64,000 nt of DNA from Neobacillus dielmonensis (GTDB taxonomy: Bacteria; Bacillota; Bacilli; Bacillales; Cytobacillaceae), in assembly GCF_000612665.1 (NCBI RefSeq), contig NZ_HG942044.1:13435-77434 (forward strand), given 5' to 3'. This document shows positions 26,831 through 36,970 of this stretch, in pieces (positions within the stretch are counted from its first letter, which is position 1; each line of letters starts with the position of its first letter). The position numbers and the translations under genes are program-made. The notes under the pieces were generated by a model. It saw only the letters and a list, made by a program, of their open reading frames with translations, was not told where the DNA came from and did no database searches.

Positions 26831-26859
26831 TTGTTTTCACTGCTTTTGTTTGCTAAAGT
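26831..26859 (+). promoter_or_regulatory. Promoter of dapH
   Basis: TTGTTT (26831-26836), 17-base spacer, TAAAGT (26854-26859) with TGC extension. Confidence 0.65.
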
Positions 26860-26889
26860 ATTTTTAGTACATATTTAGGGGGGACTCTC

Positions 26890-27600
26890 ATGAAAATGAT
26901 GGATGCTAATGAAATCATCTCTTTTATTCAAAATAGTAAAAAATCAACACCGGTAAAGGTTTATTTAAAAGGTGAATTGGACGGGCTTGATTTTGGAAGT
27001 AACGCCAAAACCTTTATTACTGGCAATACAGGAATTGTCTTTGGTGAGTGGGCAGAAATCCAGGAAATACTCGAAGGGAACAAAGCTAAAATTGAGGATT
27101 ATGTCGTAGAAAATGACCGCCGCAACTCAGCAATCCCTTTACTAGATACAAAACATATCAATGCTCGAATCGAACCAGGAGTCATTATCCGCGATCAAGT
27201 GGAAATTGGTGATAATGCAGTCATTATGATGGGGGCAGTCATTAACATTGGTGCTGTCATTGGAGAAAAAACCATGATTGATATGGGTGTTGTCCTAGGC
27301 GGAAGAGCAACAGTAGGTAAAAATTGTCACATTGGCGCTGGAACGGTGTTAGCAGGTGTAATTGAGCCGCCATCTGCTAAGCCAGTTGTTATTGAAGATA
27401 ATGTTTTGATAGGTGCGAATGCTGTTGTACTTGAAGGAGTTACGGTTGGAGAAGGTTCCGTGGTTGCCGCAGGAGCAGTTGTTACAAAGGATGTTCCACC
27501 ATACACAGTTGTCGCAGGTACACCAGCCAAGAAAATAAAAGATATTGATGAAAAAACGAAATCTAAAACAGAAATAATGCAAGAACTAAGACAGCTATAA
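26890..27600 (+). CDS. dapH: 2,3,4,5-tetrahydropyridine-2,6-dicarboxylate N-acetyltransferase
   Basis: A 236-aa DapH. It acetylates tetrahydrodipicolinate with acetyl-CoA, a committed step of the acetylase diaminopimelate route to lysine and peptidoglycan. N-terminal domain to residue 85, then a left-handed beta helix of hexapeptide repeats ([25 protein letters not shown]... [11 protein letters not shown] ... [18 protein letters not shown]) and the [12 protein letters not shown] tail. The start [14 protein letters not shown] matches the B. subtilis protein. Forms an operon with dapL through a leaky terminator. Confidence 0.97.
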   Translation: MKMMDANEIISFIQNSKKSTPVKVYLKGELDGLDFGSNAKTFITGNTGIVFGEWAEIQEILEGNKAKIEDYVVENDRRNSAIPLLDTKHINARIEPGVIIRDQVEIGDNAVIMMGAVINIGAVIGEKTMIDMGVVLGGRATVGKNCHIGAGTVLAGVIEPPSAKPVVIEDNVLIGANAVVLEGVTVGEGSVVAAGAVVTKDVPPYTVVAGTPAKKIKDIDEKTKSKTEIMQELRQL

Positions 27601-27627
27601 TAGATTGCTATATTTTGCTGCACAGAC

Positions 27628-27654
27628 AAGCGTGGATGATTCCACGCTTCTTTT
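27628..27654 (+). terminator. Internal hairpin between dapH and dapL
   Basis: AAGCGTGGA/TCCACGCTT (27628-27636 with 27641-27649) followed by CTTTT. The short T-run suggests partial read-through into dapL. Confidence 0.65.
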
Positions 27655-27673
27655 GCAAAGGGGAGATCATTCA

Positions 27674-28798
27674 ATGGAGGATTTAATAACTATCCGTCGT
27701 GACTTGCATCAAATTCCAGAACTTGGATTTCAGGAATTTAAGACACAGTCCTATTTATTAGCATATATAAAAGCTTTACCACAGGACTATATCTCCATTC
27801 AAACCTGGAAAACAGGGTTATTGGTTAAAGTACATGGGACAGACCCTGAAAAAACGATTGGTTATCGAACTGATATTGATGGTTTGCCGATCGTCGAGGA
27901 AACTGGGTTAGAATTCTCTTCTAAACACGATTTGCGTATGCATGCCTGCGGCCATGACTTCCATATGACTATTGCACTTGGAGTACTGACTTACTTTGTT
28001 GAGAATCGAATTAACGATGATCTTTTATTTATTTTTCAACCTGCAGAAGAAGGTCCTGGCGGGGCTGAGCCCATGCTCCAATCAAACGAATTGCGTCAAT
28101 GGATGCCTGATATGATTTTTGCTCTCCATGTGGCACCGGAATATCCTGTTGGAACCATTGCCGTTAAAGAAGGCTTATTGTTCGCCAACACATCAGAATT
28201 GTTTATAGATTTAAAAGGGAAGGGAGGACATGCTGCCTACCCTCATCAAACAAATGATATGGTGGTGGCAGCCTGTGCCCTTGTCAATCAACTTCAAACG
28301 GTGATATCAAGAAACATTGATCCTTTAGATAGTGCCGTTATCACCATTGGGAAGATTACTGGAGGGACGGTACAAAATATCATAGCTGAAAAAGCCAGAT
28401 TGGAAGGGACCATCCGTACTTTATCCCCAGAAGCGATGAAAAAAGTAAAGCATCGCATTGAAGCGCTTGTAAAAGGGATTGAAGTAGGCTTCGAATGTGA
28501 AGCGGCAATTGATTATGGATCGATGTATTATCAGGTTTATAATACTGAACAGCTTACAAGGGAATTCATGGAATTTGTCCATAACGACCAAAATATCCAG
28601 CTTCACGTATGTAAAGAGGCAATGACTGGGGAAGATTTTGGTTATATGCTGAAAGAAATCCCAGGATTTATGTTTTGGCTCGGTGTGGATTCCCCATACG
28701 GTCTGCATCATGCCAAACTTAATCCAAATGAACAGGCTATTGATGTAGCGGTTAGAGTTATGACAAAGTTCATTGCCATGAAAGGGATGCACGGTTAA
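27674..28798 (+). CDS. dapL: N-acetyldiaminopimelate deacetylase
   Basis: A 374-aa M20-family metal-dependent amidohydrolase (YkuR). It removes acetate from N-acetyl-L,L-diaminopimelate, following DapH and the PatA-type aminotransferase. Metal and catalytic motifs: [10 protein letters not shown] (near 93), [14 protein letters not shown] (near 128), [11 protein letters not shown] dimerisation/active histidine, and [11 protein letters not shown] 27674 with GGGGAG upstream; the longer frame upstream is out of context. 374 residues equals the family length. Confidence 0.95.
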   Translation: MEDLITIRRDLHQIPELGFQEFKTQSYLLAYIKALPQDYISIQTWKTGLLVKVHGTDPEKTIGYRTDIDGLPIVEETGLEFSSKHDLRMHACGHDFHMTIALGVLTYFVENRINDDLLFIFQPAEEGPGGAEPMLQSNELRQWMPDMIFALHVAPEYPVGTIAVKEGLLFANTSELFIDLKGKGGHAAYPHQTNDMVVAACALVNQLQTVISRNIDPLDSAVITIGKITGGTVQNIIAEKARLEGTIRTLSPEAMKKVKHRIEALVKGIEVGFECEAAIDYGSMYYQVYNTEQLTREFMEFVHNDQNIQLHVCKEAMTGEDFGYMLKEIPGFMFWLGVDSPYGLHHAKLNPNEQAIDVAVRVMTKFIAMKGMHG

Positions 28799-28850
28799 GT
28801 TTAAATTTAATCGTCTCTTTATTCAATTAGAGTAATAAGCATACACCTGA

Positions 28851-28886
28851 AAAACTGCCCGTAAAGTAAATTACGGGTAGTTTTTT
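28851..28886 (+). terminator. Terminator of dapH-dapL
   Basis: AACTGCCCGTAA pairs with TTACGGGTAGTT (one G-T pair) followed by TTTTTT. Confidence 0.88.
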
Positions 28887-28982
28887 ATCTTTTACAGTAC
28901 GTTGTAAAATATTGAAACCTCGCACTATTTTACCCGTCGGTATTATTAAAGACAGTTAATATTAGACGATGGGGTGGTTTTT

Positions 28983-29900
28983 ATGAACAAGCAGGCCTTT
29001 AGAAAGTTGTTTCTCCTTATCTTTATGGTTACGATTGGATTAGCTGGCTGCAGTTCCAGCAGTAAAAATGAGAGTTCTGAGTCTTATGCTGAAAAAAAGG
29101 CTGCCATGGCACCTGGTAAATCAGGTAGCGGGAGTGATACAAGTATGTCTTCCTCGGAAGGAGAACAGACGAAAAGGACTGAAGGAACTGACCAATTGGC
29201 AGTGCCAAATCAAATGGTCATTTACCAAGCTAACCTTCAAATACGGGTAAAGAATTTTGACCAAACCGTTAACACGATTGAAAAAAAGGTTCAAGGTTAT
29301 GGTGGCTATATTGCTGAATCTACCCTGAATAGAGAAGGAGATGACCAATTAAGCGGCACCATTAGGATTAGAATTCCCCAGCAATTTTTTCAGGATTTCT
29401 TACATGATGCCGAAGGTGCAGCGTCCGAGGTTCTTCAAAGGGACATCACTGGCCAGGATGTAACAGAGGAATACGTAGATTTGCAGTCAAGATTAAAATC
29501 CAAGCGGGTAGTTGAAGAAAGATTAACTTCATTTATGCAGGGAGCAGCCAAAACAGAGGATTTGTTAAAGATTTCAGAAGATCTGGCAGCCGTGCAGGAA
29601 GAAATAGAGACAATTGAAGGCCGAATGAAGTTTTTAGAGAATCAAACAGCATTTTCAACCATAACCATTACCCTTTATGAAAGTAAGGTAGTGGTTCCCA
29701 AAATTAATCCGGATAAGCTGAATACATGGGGTAAAACAAAACAACAATTTATGCAAAGCACCAATTGGTTACTTGCAGGATTGTCAGGTCTTGTTGTTCT
29801 AGTAATCGGAAACCTACCAATTATTACTATTATGTCCGCAATTGGAATTGTATTTATATATCTCTATAAAAGAAGGAATAAGCGAAATAGACAAGAGTAA
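28983..29900 (+). CDS. DUF4349 domain lipoprotein
   Basis: A 305-aa protein. Lipoprotein signal with IGLAGC near residue 21; Ser/Lys-rich low-complexity linker (25-65); DUF4349 domain (VIYQANLQIRVKNFDQTVNTIEKKV ... YVDLQSRLKSKRVVEERLTSFM) with a coiled coil near 175-215; one C-terminal membrane helix (LLAGLSGLVVLVIGNLPIITI) and a basic tail. Membrane-anchored at both ends on the outer face. Function unknown. ATG 28983 preferred over GTG 28974, which lies in the ribosome binding site. Confidence 0.85.
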   Translation: MNKQAFRKLFLLIFMVTIGLAGCSSSSKNESSESYAEKKAAMAPGKSGSGSDTSMSSSEGEQTKRTEGTDQLAVPNQMVIYQANLQIRVKNFDQTVNTIEKKVQGYGGYIAESTLNREGDDQLSGTIRIRIPQQFFQDFLHDAEGAASEVLQRDITGQDVTEEYVDLQSRLKSKRVVEERLTSFMQGAAKTEDLLKISEDLAAVQEEIETIEGRMKFLENQTAFSTITITLYESKVVVPKINPDKLNTWGKTKQQFMQSTNWLLAGLSGLVVLVIGNLPIITIMSAIGIVFIYLYKRRNKRNRQE

Positions 29901-29929
29901 AGAAGAAGCTATATAAAGTTTTTGAAGCG

Positions 29930-29938
29930 TGCTACAAT
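29930..29938 (+). promoter_or_regulatory. Extended -10 promoter of ktrC
   Basis: TGCTACAAT (TGn plus TACAAT, -10 at 29933-29938). No c-di-AMP riboswitch fits in the short 75-base gap before ktrC. Confidence 0.45.
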
Positions 29939-29975
29939 GAACCTTGTATGAATGATAGAGCTTGGGGGAGTTTTT

Positions 29976-30635
29976 GTGAAAAAAAGTTTTGCTGTAATCG
30001 GTCTTGGCAGATTCGGCGGAAGCATTTGCCGGACTTTAGCAGATGAGGGAATGGAAGTTCTTGCAATAGATAGTAATGAAGAACGAGTAAATGAATTTGC
30101 AATGATTGCTTCCCACGCAGCAGTTGGCGATTCCACTGATGAAGCCGTCTTAAAAAGTCTTGGCATCCGCAATTTTGACCATGTAATTGTGGCCATTGGC
30201 GATGACATTCAATCAAGTATACTGACAACATTAATCTTAAAGGAATTAGGAGTAGACTTTATTACAGCTAAAGCACAAAATGATTATCATGAAAAGGTTC
30301 TAATGAAAATAGGAGCAGATTTTGTTGTTCACCCTGAACGAGATATGGGTAAAAGGATCGCTCACAACATGACATCGAGCAATGTGGTGGATTATTTAGA
30401 GCTTTCTGATGAACATAGTATTGTTGAAATAGTTGCAAATCATAAGCTTGGCGGACATACCATCATGGATATGGATATCCGCAAAAAATATGGATTAAAT
30501 ATTGTTGCCATTAAGCGAGGAGACGATATTATTGTGTCGCCTCTTGCCTCAGAAATGATTCAAGTGAACGATGTGTTAATTGTAATTGGAACGGACACAG
30601 ATATAGACCGTTTTGAGAAAAAAGTGATGGAATAA
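29976..30635 (+). CDS. ktrC: KtrC, K+ channel gating (RCK) subunit
   Basis: A 219-aa cytosolic ring subunit of the Ktr potassium uptake system. N-terminal RCK_N/TrkA-N Rossmann domain with VIGLGRFGGSICRTL (residues 6-20) binds ATP/ADP; C-terminal RCK_C domain (140-219) is the site of c-di-AMP inhibition in Bacillus. Near-identical layout to B. subtilis KtrC (YkqB), which is also unlinked from its membrane partner KtrD. GTG 29976 with GGGGGAG upstream; extension to 29952 lacks a ribosome binding site. Confidence 0.94.
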   Translation: MKKSFAVIGLGRFGGSICRTLADEGMEVLAIDSNEERVNEFAMIASHAAVGDSTDEAVLKSLGIRNFDHVIVAIGDDIQSSILTTLILKELGVDFITAKAQNDYHEKVLMKIGADFVVHPERDMGKRIAHNMTSSNVVDYLELSDEHSIVEIVANHKLGGHTIMDMDIRKKYGLNIVAIKRGDDIIVSPLASEMIQVNDVLIVIGTDTDIDRFEKKVME

Positions 30636-30637
30636 GA

Positions 30638-30669
30638 AAAGCGGAAGCACCTTGTGGGGCTTCCGCTTT
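30638..30669. terminator. Bidirectional terminator between ktrC and rnjA
   Basis: AAAGCGGAAGC/GCTTCCGCTTT (30638-30648 with 30659-30669), shared by the convergent genes. Confidence 0.85.
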
Positions 30670-30674
30670 ATATT

Positions 30675-32342
30675 TTAGACCTCCATGATGATTGGTAATA
30701 TCATCGGTTTGCGTTTAGTTTTTTCATACAGGAAAGGTGCCAATGTGTCAGTGATTTCATTTTTAATCTCGGACCATTGACTAGTTTTCCGCTCCATAAT
30801 TTTATTTAAATGTTTCGTAATGAGAGCTTGGGCATCATTAATTAAATCCCCTGATTCGCGCATATAGACGAAACCTCTTGAAATAATATCTGGACCGGAG
30901 GCAATTTTAAATTCCTTCATATTGATACTTACTACTACAACTACTAAGCCTTCTTCAGAAAGAATTCTACGGTCTCTCAGCACTATATTGCCGATATCAC
31001 CAACTCCACTTCCATCAATATAAACAGAGCCGGATGGAATTTTTCCCGCCACTTGTGCAGTGTTTTCAGAGAGGGCTAACACTTCACCGTTATCCATGAT
31101 AAAGACATTGTCTGGGGCAACACCACAATCAACGGCTAATTTTTTATGCATGATTTGCATCCGATATTCCCCGTGAATCGGCATAAAAAACTTTGGTTTC
31201 ATTAACCGGAGCATTAATTTTTGTTCTTCTTGGCCGCCATGTCCAGAGGTATGGATGTTATTTAACTTTCCATGAATAACCTCTGCACCCGCTCTGAACA
31301 ACATATTAATCGTTCTGCTCACGCTAATGGTATTACCTGGGACTGGTGATGATGAAAAGACCACAGTATCCCCTGGGATAATTTGAATTTGTCTATGGGT
31401 ACCGTTGGCGATCCTTGATAAAGCAGCCATTGGTTCTCCTTGGCTTCCTGTACACAAAATGGTTACTTTATCAACTGGTAACCGATTAATTTGAGAAGCA
31501 TCAACAAAGGTATCCTTTGGTGCTCTTATATAACCTAGGTCAAGACCAATATTAATGGCAGCTTCCATGCTCCGGCCAAATACTGCAATTTTTCGACCAT
31601 TAGCCACTGCAGCCTCTGTTACTTGCTGGAGGCGATGGATGTTCGAAGCGAATGTTGCGAATATAAGCCGTCCGTCAACCTTTCGGAAAATATCTTGAAT
31701 ACTTTCCCCAACTCGTCGTTCGGACATGGTGAAATCCGGAATCTCACTGTTGGTACTGTCAGATAGGAGGCAAAGAACGCCTTCTTTTCCAATCTCAGCC
31801 ATTTTTGTTAAGTTTGCTGGTTCACCTACAGGCGTAAAGTCAAATTTAAAATCTCCTGTGTGGACGATTTGACCTGGAGGTGTCTTAACAACTATACCAT
31901 AGGAATCAGGAATGCTGTGAGTGGTTCGGAAAAAGGAAACAGAGGTCTTACGAAATTTAATTACATCATCTTCTTTAATTTCAATCAATTTGGCGCTTCG
32001 GAGTAGTCCATGCTCCTCTAGTTTATTTTTAATAAGTCCCAGCGCAAGTTTTCCACCGTAAATTGGAATATTGACTTCACGAAGTAAATACGGAATGCCG
32101 CCAATATGGTCTTCATGGCCATGGGTAACAAATAAACCTTTAATTTTTTCTTCATTTTTTACTAGGTATGTGTAATCTGGTATGACATAATCAATCCCTA
32201 AAAGTTCATCCTCAGGAAATTTTATCCCAGCATCAATAAGGATAATTTCATCCTGAAATTGAACCCCATAGGTATTTTTGCCGATTTCGCCCAGGCCACC
32301 CAAGGCAAAAACAGCAGTTTGATCGTTTTTCACAAATTTCAT
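30675..32342 (-). CDS. rnjA: Ribonuclease J1
   Basis: A 555-aa metallo-beta-lactamase/beta-CASP RNase with 5'-3' exo- and endonuclease activity, central to mRNA turnover and 16S rRNA maturation. Zinc motif HGHEDHIGG (near 74-82), further ligands at [16 protein letters not shown] and the beta-CASP segment with [12 protein letters not shown] and [10 protein letters not shown]-terminal domain present. ATG 32342 follows rpoY by six bases, so the two are one operon, as in B. subtilis. Confidence 0.97.
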   Translation of the reverse strand: MKFVKNDQTAVFALGGLGEIGKNTYGVQFQDEIILIDAGIKFPEDELLGIDYVIPDYTYLVKNEEKIKGLFVTHGHEDHIGGIPYLLREVNIPIYGGKLALGLIKNKLEEHGLLRSAKLIEIKEDDVIKFRKTSVSFFRTTHSIPDSYGIVVKTPPGQIVHTGDFKFDFTPVGEPANLTKMAEIGKEGVLCLLSDSTNSEIPDFTMSERRVGESIQDIFRKVDGRLIFATFASNIHRLQQVTEAAVANGRKIAVFGRSMEAAINIGLDLGYIRAPKDTFVDASQINRLPVDKVTILCTGSQGEPMAALSRIANGTHRQIQIIPGDTVVFSSSPVPGNTISVSRTINMLFRAGAEVIHGKLNNIHTSGHGGQEEQKLMLRLMKPKFFMPIHGEYRMQIMHKKLAVDCGVAPDNVFIMDNGEVLALSENTAQVAGKIPSGSVYIDGSGVGDIGNIVLRDRRILSEEGLVVVVVSINMKEFKIASGPDIISRGFVYMRESGDLINDAQALITKHLNKIMERKTSQWSEIKNEITDTLAPFLYEKTKRKPMILPIIMEV

Positions 32343-32348
32343 AAATTA

Positions 32349-32561
32349 TCATATCTCCAATACTTTAAAATCTTCATTATTTTGTTGTTCATAATCCAAA
32401 TGTGCTCCCTTTACTTCTTGAACATATTCAACATTAATGCCCAGTTTACCAATTCTTGAAAGGACATCTCTTACTGATTCACCACTAACAAAGAGAGTTT
32501 TGGTTTTTTCTCGTACCGGTACTTCCGTAACACTTTCTTGATAAAATACTTTAAAAATCAT
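32349..32561 (-). CDS. rpoY: RNA polymerase epsilon subunit
   Basis: A 70-aa small RNA polymerase subunit (YkzG/DUF1447). It begins MIFKVFYQES and has EVPVREKTKTLFVSGESVRDVLSRI typical of the family. It binds near the beta/beta' jaw of polymerase; its exact role is debated. Cotranscribed with rnjA. Confidence 0.94.
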   Translation of the reverse strand: MIFKVFYQESVTEVPVREKTKTLFVSGESVRDVLSRIGKLGINVEYVQEVKGAHLDYEQQNNEDFKVLEI

Positions 32562-32597
32562 GATAACTTCGCTCCTTAATCAATCATAACTTTTTCT

Positions 32598-32626
32598 ATT
32601 ATATAAAACATTTGCCTTTTTTTCAT
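32598..32626 (-). promoter_or_regulatory. Promoter of rpoY-rnjA
   Basis: Minus strand: ATGAAA (32626-32621), 17-base spacer, TATAAT (32603-32598). Confidence 0.7.
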
Positions 32627-32704
32627 TATTTTCTTAGGAAACCTTTGGTTTTATGGTTAAAAGTATGTAAAAGTGAGCTATTTTTTCAATTTACAATAAT
32701 GAAG

Positions 32705-32729
32705 GAGCCCTTCGCAAGTAGAAGGGCTC
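32705..32729 (-). terminator. Hairpin directly after the 23-aa peptide gene
   Basis: Perfect 9-bp stem GAGCCCTTC/GAAGGGCTC (32705-32713 with 32721-32729), beginning six bases past the peptide stop codon. The T-run is weak, so it may act as a stability element as well as a terminator. Confidence 0.55.
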
Positions 32730-32734
32730 AAAAA

Positions 32735-32806
32735 TTAGGCAATTGATTTTTTTCTAAGCAAATCTTTCCACTGTTGTAAGAGCTTCTTTCTAAGCTTCTT
32801 TAACAT
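32735..32806 (-). CDS. 23-aa amphipathic cationic peptide gene
   Basis: Read on the minus strand: near-consensus Shine-Dalgarno AAGGAGATGATC, ATG at 32806, 23 sense codons, TAA at 32735. The peptide begins MLKKLRKKLLQQW and ends LLRKKSIA, with nine Lys/Arg and one Asp. Leucines and Trp fall at 2, 5, 9, 10, 13, 16 and 17, one face of a helix, with charges on the other. A promoter (32830-32857) lies just upstream and a 9-bp hairpin just downstream, so it looks like a complete monocistronic gene. The composition suggests a membrane-surface peptide, small regulator or antimicrobial/toxin-like peptide; I cannot identify a named family. It is far below usual gene-finding limits. Confidence 0.68.
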   Translation of the reverse strand: MLKKLRKKLLQQWKDLLRKKSIA

Positions 32807-32829
32807 AGTGGATCATCTCCTTACTTATT

Positions 32830-32857
32830 ATTTTAATCAATCTTTGTCCAATGTAAA
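32830..32857 (-). promoter_or_regulatory. Promoter of the 23-aa peptide gene
   Basis: Minus strand: TTTACA (32857-32852), 16-base spacer, TAAAAT (32835-32830). Each hexamer has five of six consensus bases. Predicted transcript start is only a few bases before the Shine-Dalgarno. Confidence 0.65.
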
Positions 32858-32964
32858 GCAACCAAAGGCAGATTCTTGAAAAAAATTTTTTCTCCATATT
32901 TATATAAATATTATATGAAAAAAAAGTTGAAATCCTCATGGATAATCATGGAAAGAAGGCACAG

Positions 32965-33000
32965 AAAAAGGCTGGCTCATTTTCATAATTAAGCCAGCCT
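32965..33000 (-). terminator. Terminator of def
   Basis: AGGCTGGCT/AGCCAGCCT (32969-32977 with 32992-33000), followed on the minus strand by a T-run. Confidence 0.85.
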
Positions 33001-33005
33001 AGTGA

Positions 33006-33560
33006 TTACCTGTTAATAACTATAGCCCCTTCGATTCGTCTAAACGGGTTAGTTTTATCGATATGGTCATAAAACATAATTCCATTTAAATGGTCAATTT
33101 CATGCTGAAAACAAATAGCAGGATAGCCTTTTAAACGGAGTTTAACAGCTTCCCCGTCCAAGTTTGTACCTTTTACAGTGATCCTCGCATATCTAGGAAC
33201 GTAACCAGGTATTACTTCGTCCACCGACAGGCAGCCTTCTCCGGATTCCAAGTATGCTTTTTCAACTGAGTGGCTGATAATCTTTGGATTAAATAGGGCA
33301 TAGCTATAAAGCACACCTTTTTCATCTGTTAAATGGACAGCAATCATGCGTTTTGATACATTAATTTGTGGCGCAGCCAGACCGATGCCTGGCCGTAAGC
33401 CGTAACGTGAGCAAACTTCTGTATCCTGACTGTTGATAACATATTCTAAAAGGCTTTTAAGTATTTGTTTATCCTCATCTGAGGGCGGCATTTCTACTTC
33501 TTCTGCCACTTTTCTAAGCGTAGGGTGACCATCGCGAATAATATCATCCATTGTTATCAT
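33006..33560 (-). CDS. def: Peptide deformylase
   Basis: A 184-aa metal-dependent deformylase that removes the formyl group from nascent proteins. The three motifs are GIGLAAPQ (near 62), EGCLSVDE (near 110) and QHEIDHLNG (near 153), giving Cys, His, His metal ligands and the catalytic Glu. Corresponds to B. subtilis YkrB/DefB, the main enzyme, by sequence start (MITM) and location near rnjA. ATG 33560 with GAGGTG upstream; the frame extending to 33581 lacks support. Confidence 0.96.
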   Translation of the reverse strand: MITMDDIIRDGHPTLRKVAEEVEMPPSDEDKQILKSLLEYVINSQDTEVCSRYGLRPGIGLAAPQINVSKRMIAVHLTDEKGVLYSYALFNPKIISHSVEKAYLESGEGCLSVDEVIPGYVPRYARITVKGTNLDGEAVKLRLKGYPAICFQHEIDHLNGIMFYDHIDKTNPFRRIEGAIVINR

Positions 33561-33583
33561 GTAACTCACCTCTATAAACAATA

Positions 33584-33611
33584 TATATAATTTGCATCAT
33601 TAGTCTAACAA
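33584..33611 (-). promoter_or_regulatory. Promoter of def
   Basis: Minus strand: TTGTTA (33611-33606), 16-base spacer, TATATA (33589-33584). Confidence 0.5.
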
Positions 33612-33662
33612 ATAAACAAATAATTGTTAACAAAGATTATCGGATTATTGGGAGGAAAAGAA

Positions 33663-34322
33663 ATGTCAGCAGTTAAACAACTAGTTATTATCATAAGTTT
33701 ATTTATTTTATTTCTTTCAACAGGATGCGCCAAGAAACAAACTCCTGAAGAAGAAATGTATACAATATTAGAAAACGTGGCTGCAAAGGAAAAAACGTTT
33801 GAGGAACAGCAAAAACCTCTTACCAAATTGGAGAAGCATGAAAAAACTCTTTATGATCAAATTATTTCATTAGGTATGAAGGAATATGATCAGATTACAA
33901 AACAATCGGATGAAGCAATCACTTCTGCCAATAAACGAAGTGAGTTGTTTAAAAAAGAAACAAAAAGTATGAAGGATTCGGAACAAGCCTTTAAAAAGGT
34001 CAAATCAGTAAAAAAAAGGATTGATGAACCTAAGTTAAGGAAATCTGCTGATCAGCTCTACGATACCATGACAATACGATATCAGGCCCATGATTCTCTT
34101 ACTAACTTCTATATGGCGGCCTTGAAAAATGATATACAGCTGTATAAAATGTTTCAAAACAAAGACATATCCGCCATTCAATTAGAGGAGCAAGTAAAGA
34201 AAGTAAATCTGTCCTATGAACAGGTATATGCTGCGAATGATAAATTTAATAATCTGACAAAGGATTACAATACACAGAAGCTGTCCTTTTATAAACAAGC
34301 GGGACTTTCAAATGATGAATAA
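33663..34322 (+). CDS. ykyA: YkyA, helical cell-surface lipoprotein
   Basis: A 219-aa lipoprotein: signal with lipobox LSTGC (Cys near 22), then an almost entirely helical, Lys/Glu-rich mature chain (coiled-coil like throughout). Matches the Bacillus YkyA family of putative cell-wall-binding lipoproteins. ATG 33663 with GGGAGG upstream. Located between def and pdhA as in B. subtilis. Molecular role not known. Confidence 0.88.
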   Translation: MSAVKQLVIIISLFILFLSTGCAKKQTPEEEMYTILENVAAKEKTFEEQQKPLTKLEKHEKTLYDQIISLGMKEYDQITKQSDEAITSANKRSELFKKETKSMKDSEQAFKKVKSVKKRIDEPKLRKSADQLYDTMTIRYQAHDSLTNFYMAALKNDIQLYKMFQNKDISAIQLEEQVKKVNLSYEQVYAANDKFNNLTKDYNTQKLSFYKQAGLSNDE

Positions 34323-34330
34323 TCACGGAA

Positions 34331-34358
34331 AATCGACTTAATTCGAGTCGGTTTTTTT
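34331..34358 (+). terminator. Terminator of ykyA
   Basis: ATCGACT/AGTCGGT stem with a short loop, followed by seven T. Confidence 0.75.
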
Positions 34359-34483
34359 ATGGGAATTTTTCTTTGAAAACGGCGATTTTTATAAAACAGG
34401 TGTCGATAATCTATTGATACAGGTTTTGATAAACCGATTGCAAAACTACTTCTGTTTTTATAAAGAAATCTTATGCATAGTAA

Positions 34484-34512
34484 TTGACGAATGAAAATAG
34501 TTGAGGTAAACT
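34484..34512 (+). promoter_or_regulatory. Promoter of the pdh operon
   Basis: TTGACG (34484-34489), 17-base spacer, TAAACT (34507-34512). This leaves an untranslated leader of about 270 bases before pdhA. The 34359-34788 gap holds this promoter and two GGTAACC repeats, and no gene I can support. Confidence 0.65.
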
Positions 34513-34643
34513 CTATTATGGATTTGGAAATTGTACTAGTAGTTTTTTGAAAATTAATAGTACAGTTGAAATGATGGCAGTATAACGATTTTTTAGTTTA
34601 TCTTACATATCCGGTGAAAGACTATCATATGCGATTGGTGCAA

Positions 34644-34735
34644 GGTAACCTATTAAATCTCTGGTTGCTCAATAAGAAATTATAAAAAACGCATTATGTA
34701 TTTGAGGCATTAATTTATTTTTTGGGTAACCTATT
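34644..34735. repeat. Pair of GGTAACCTATT direct repeats in the pdhA leader
   Basis: The same 11 bases occur at 34644-34654 and 34725-34735. The core GGTAACC is itself palindromic. The second copy lies about 45 bases before the pdhA ribosome binding site. Confidence 0.5.
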
Positions 34736-34761
34736 TTTTAGTGAAATTTATTTTTATATAG

Positions 34762-35904
<1,143 letters not shown>

Positions 35905-35907
35905 GTC

Positions 35908-36885
35908 ATGGCTCAAATGACAATGATTCAAGCAATTACCGATGCCCTACGAACTGAATTGCGTAATGATCCGAACGTACTAGTATTCGGTGAAGACGTT
36001 GGTGTTAACGGCGGGGTATTCCGTGCAACTGAAGGTTTGCAGCAAGAATTCGGCGAAGATCGTGTATTTGACACGCCACTTGCTGAGTCGGGAATCGGCG
36101 GTCTTGCATCTGGTCTAGTCTTGCAAGGTTATCGTCCTGTTCCAGAAATCCAATTCTTTGGTTTCGTTTTTGAAGTTTTTGACCAAATTGCTGGCCAAAT
36201 GGCCCGCTTGCGTTTCCGTTCAGGTGGGAAGTACCATGCACCTGTAACCATTCGCTCACCATTTGGCGGTGGCGTACATACTCCAGATATGCACGCAGAC
36301 AGCTTAGAAGGTCTTATGGCCCAAACTCCTGGATTGAAAGTGGTAATCCCATCAACTCCTTATGATGCAAAGGGATTGTTAATTTCTGCTATTCGCGACA
36401 ATGATCCGGTTGTTTTTCTTGAGCATATGAAATTATACCGTTCATTCCGTCAAGAAGTTCCAGAAGGGGAATATACCATTCCGCTTGGAAAAGCTGAAGT
36501 GAAACGTGAAGGAACAGATGTAACGATTATTACTTACGGCGCTATGGTACACGAGTCATTAAAAGCAGCAGAAGAGTTGGAAAAAGAAGGCCATTCTGCA
36601 GAAGTTATTGACCTTCGTACTGTTAGTCCAATAGATATCGAAACAATCATTGCTTCTGTTGAAAAAACAGGCCGGGCAATTGTTGTCCAAGAGGCACAGA
36701 AGCAGGCAGGTATTGCTGCCAATGTAGTGGCTGAAATTAATGACAGAGCTATTTTGAGCTTAGAAGCACCGGTTCTTCGCGTAGCCGCACCTGATACTGT
36801 CTTCCCATTCCCGCAAGCAGAATCAGTTTGGCTTCCGAATTATAAAGATGTAATTGAAACGGCTAAAAAAGTTTTAAACTTTTAA
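35908..36885 (+). CDS. pdhB: Pyruvate dehydrogenase E1 beta subunit
   Basis: A 325-aa transketolase-like subunit. Conserved [34 protein letters not shown] and the C-terminal transketolase domain with [16 protein letters not shown]. Starts three bases after the pdhA stop. A perfect hairpin separates it from pdhC. Confidence 0.98.
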   Translation: MAQMTMIQAITDALRTELRNDPNVLVFGEDVGVNGGVFRATEGLQQEFGEDRVFDTPLAESGIGGLASGLVLQGYRPVPEIQFFGFVFEVFDQIAGQMARLRFRSGGKYHAPVTIRSPFGGGVHTPDMHADSLEGLMAQTPGLKVVIPSTPYDAKGLLISAIRDNDPVVFLEHMKLYRSFRQEVPEGEYTIPLGKAEVKREGTDVTIITYGAMVHESLKAAEELEKEGHSAEVIDLRTVSPIDIETIIASVEKTGRAIVVQEAQKQAGIAANVVAEINDRAILSLEAPVLRVAAPDTVFPFPQAESVWLPNYKDVIETAKKVLNF

Positions 36886-36891
36886 TTAACG

Positions 36892-36921
36892 ATGGAAGTG
36901 GAAGATAGCTTCCACTTCCAT
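36892..36921 (+). other. Perfect intercistronic hairpin between pdhB and pdhC
   Basis: ATGGAAGTGGAAG/CTTCCACTTCCAT, 13 bp without mismatch, loop ATAG. No T-run follows, so it is more likely an RNA-processing or stability element than a terminator. Confidence 0.75.
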
Positions 36922-36970
36922 GAATCAAAAAAATGTCTGCTAAGAGACTACAATAGGAGGATGAATCTCA

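Noticed and set aside
27327-27674. 115-codon minus-strand frame over dapH
   Set aside because: Opposite strand of the hexapeptide-repeat coding region; Thr/Ser/Ala-rich composition is an artefact of the GTN/GCN repeats.
28421-28792. 123-codon minus-strand frame over dapL
   Set aside because: Antisense shadow of a clear M20 hydrolase gene.
34600-34700. Riboswitch in the pdhA leader
   Set aside because: No motif of a known riboswitch class could be laid onto it; only direct repeats are supportable.
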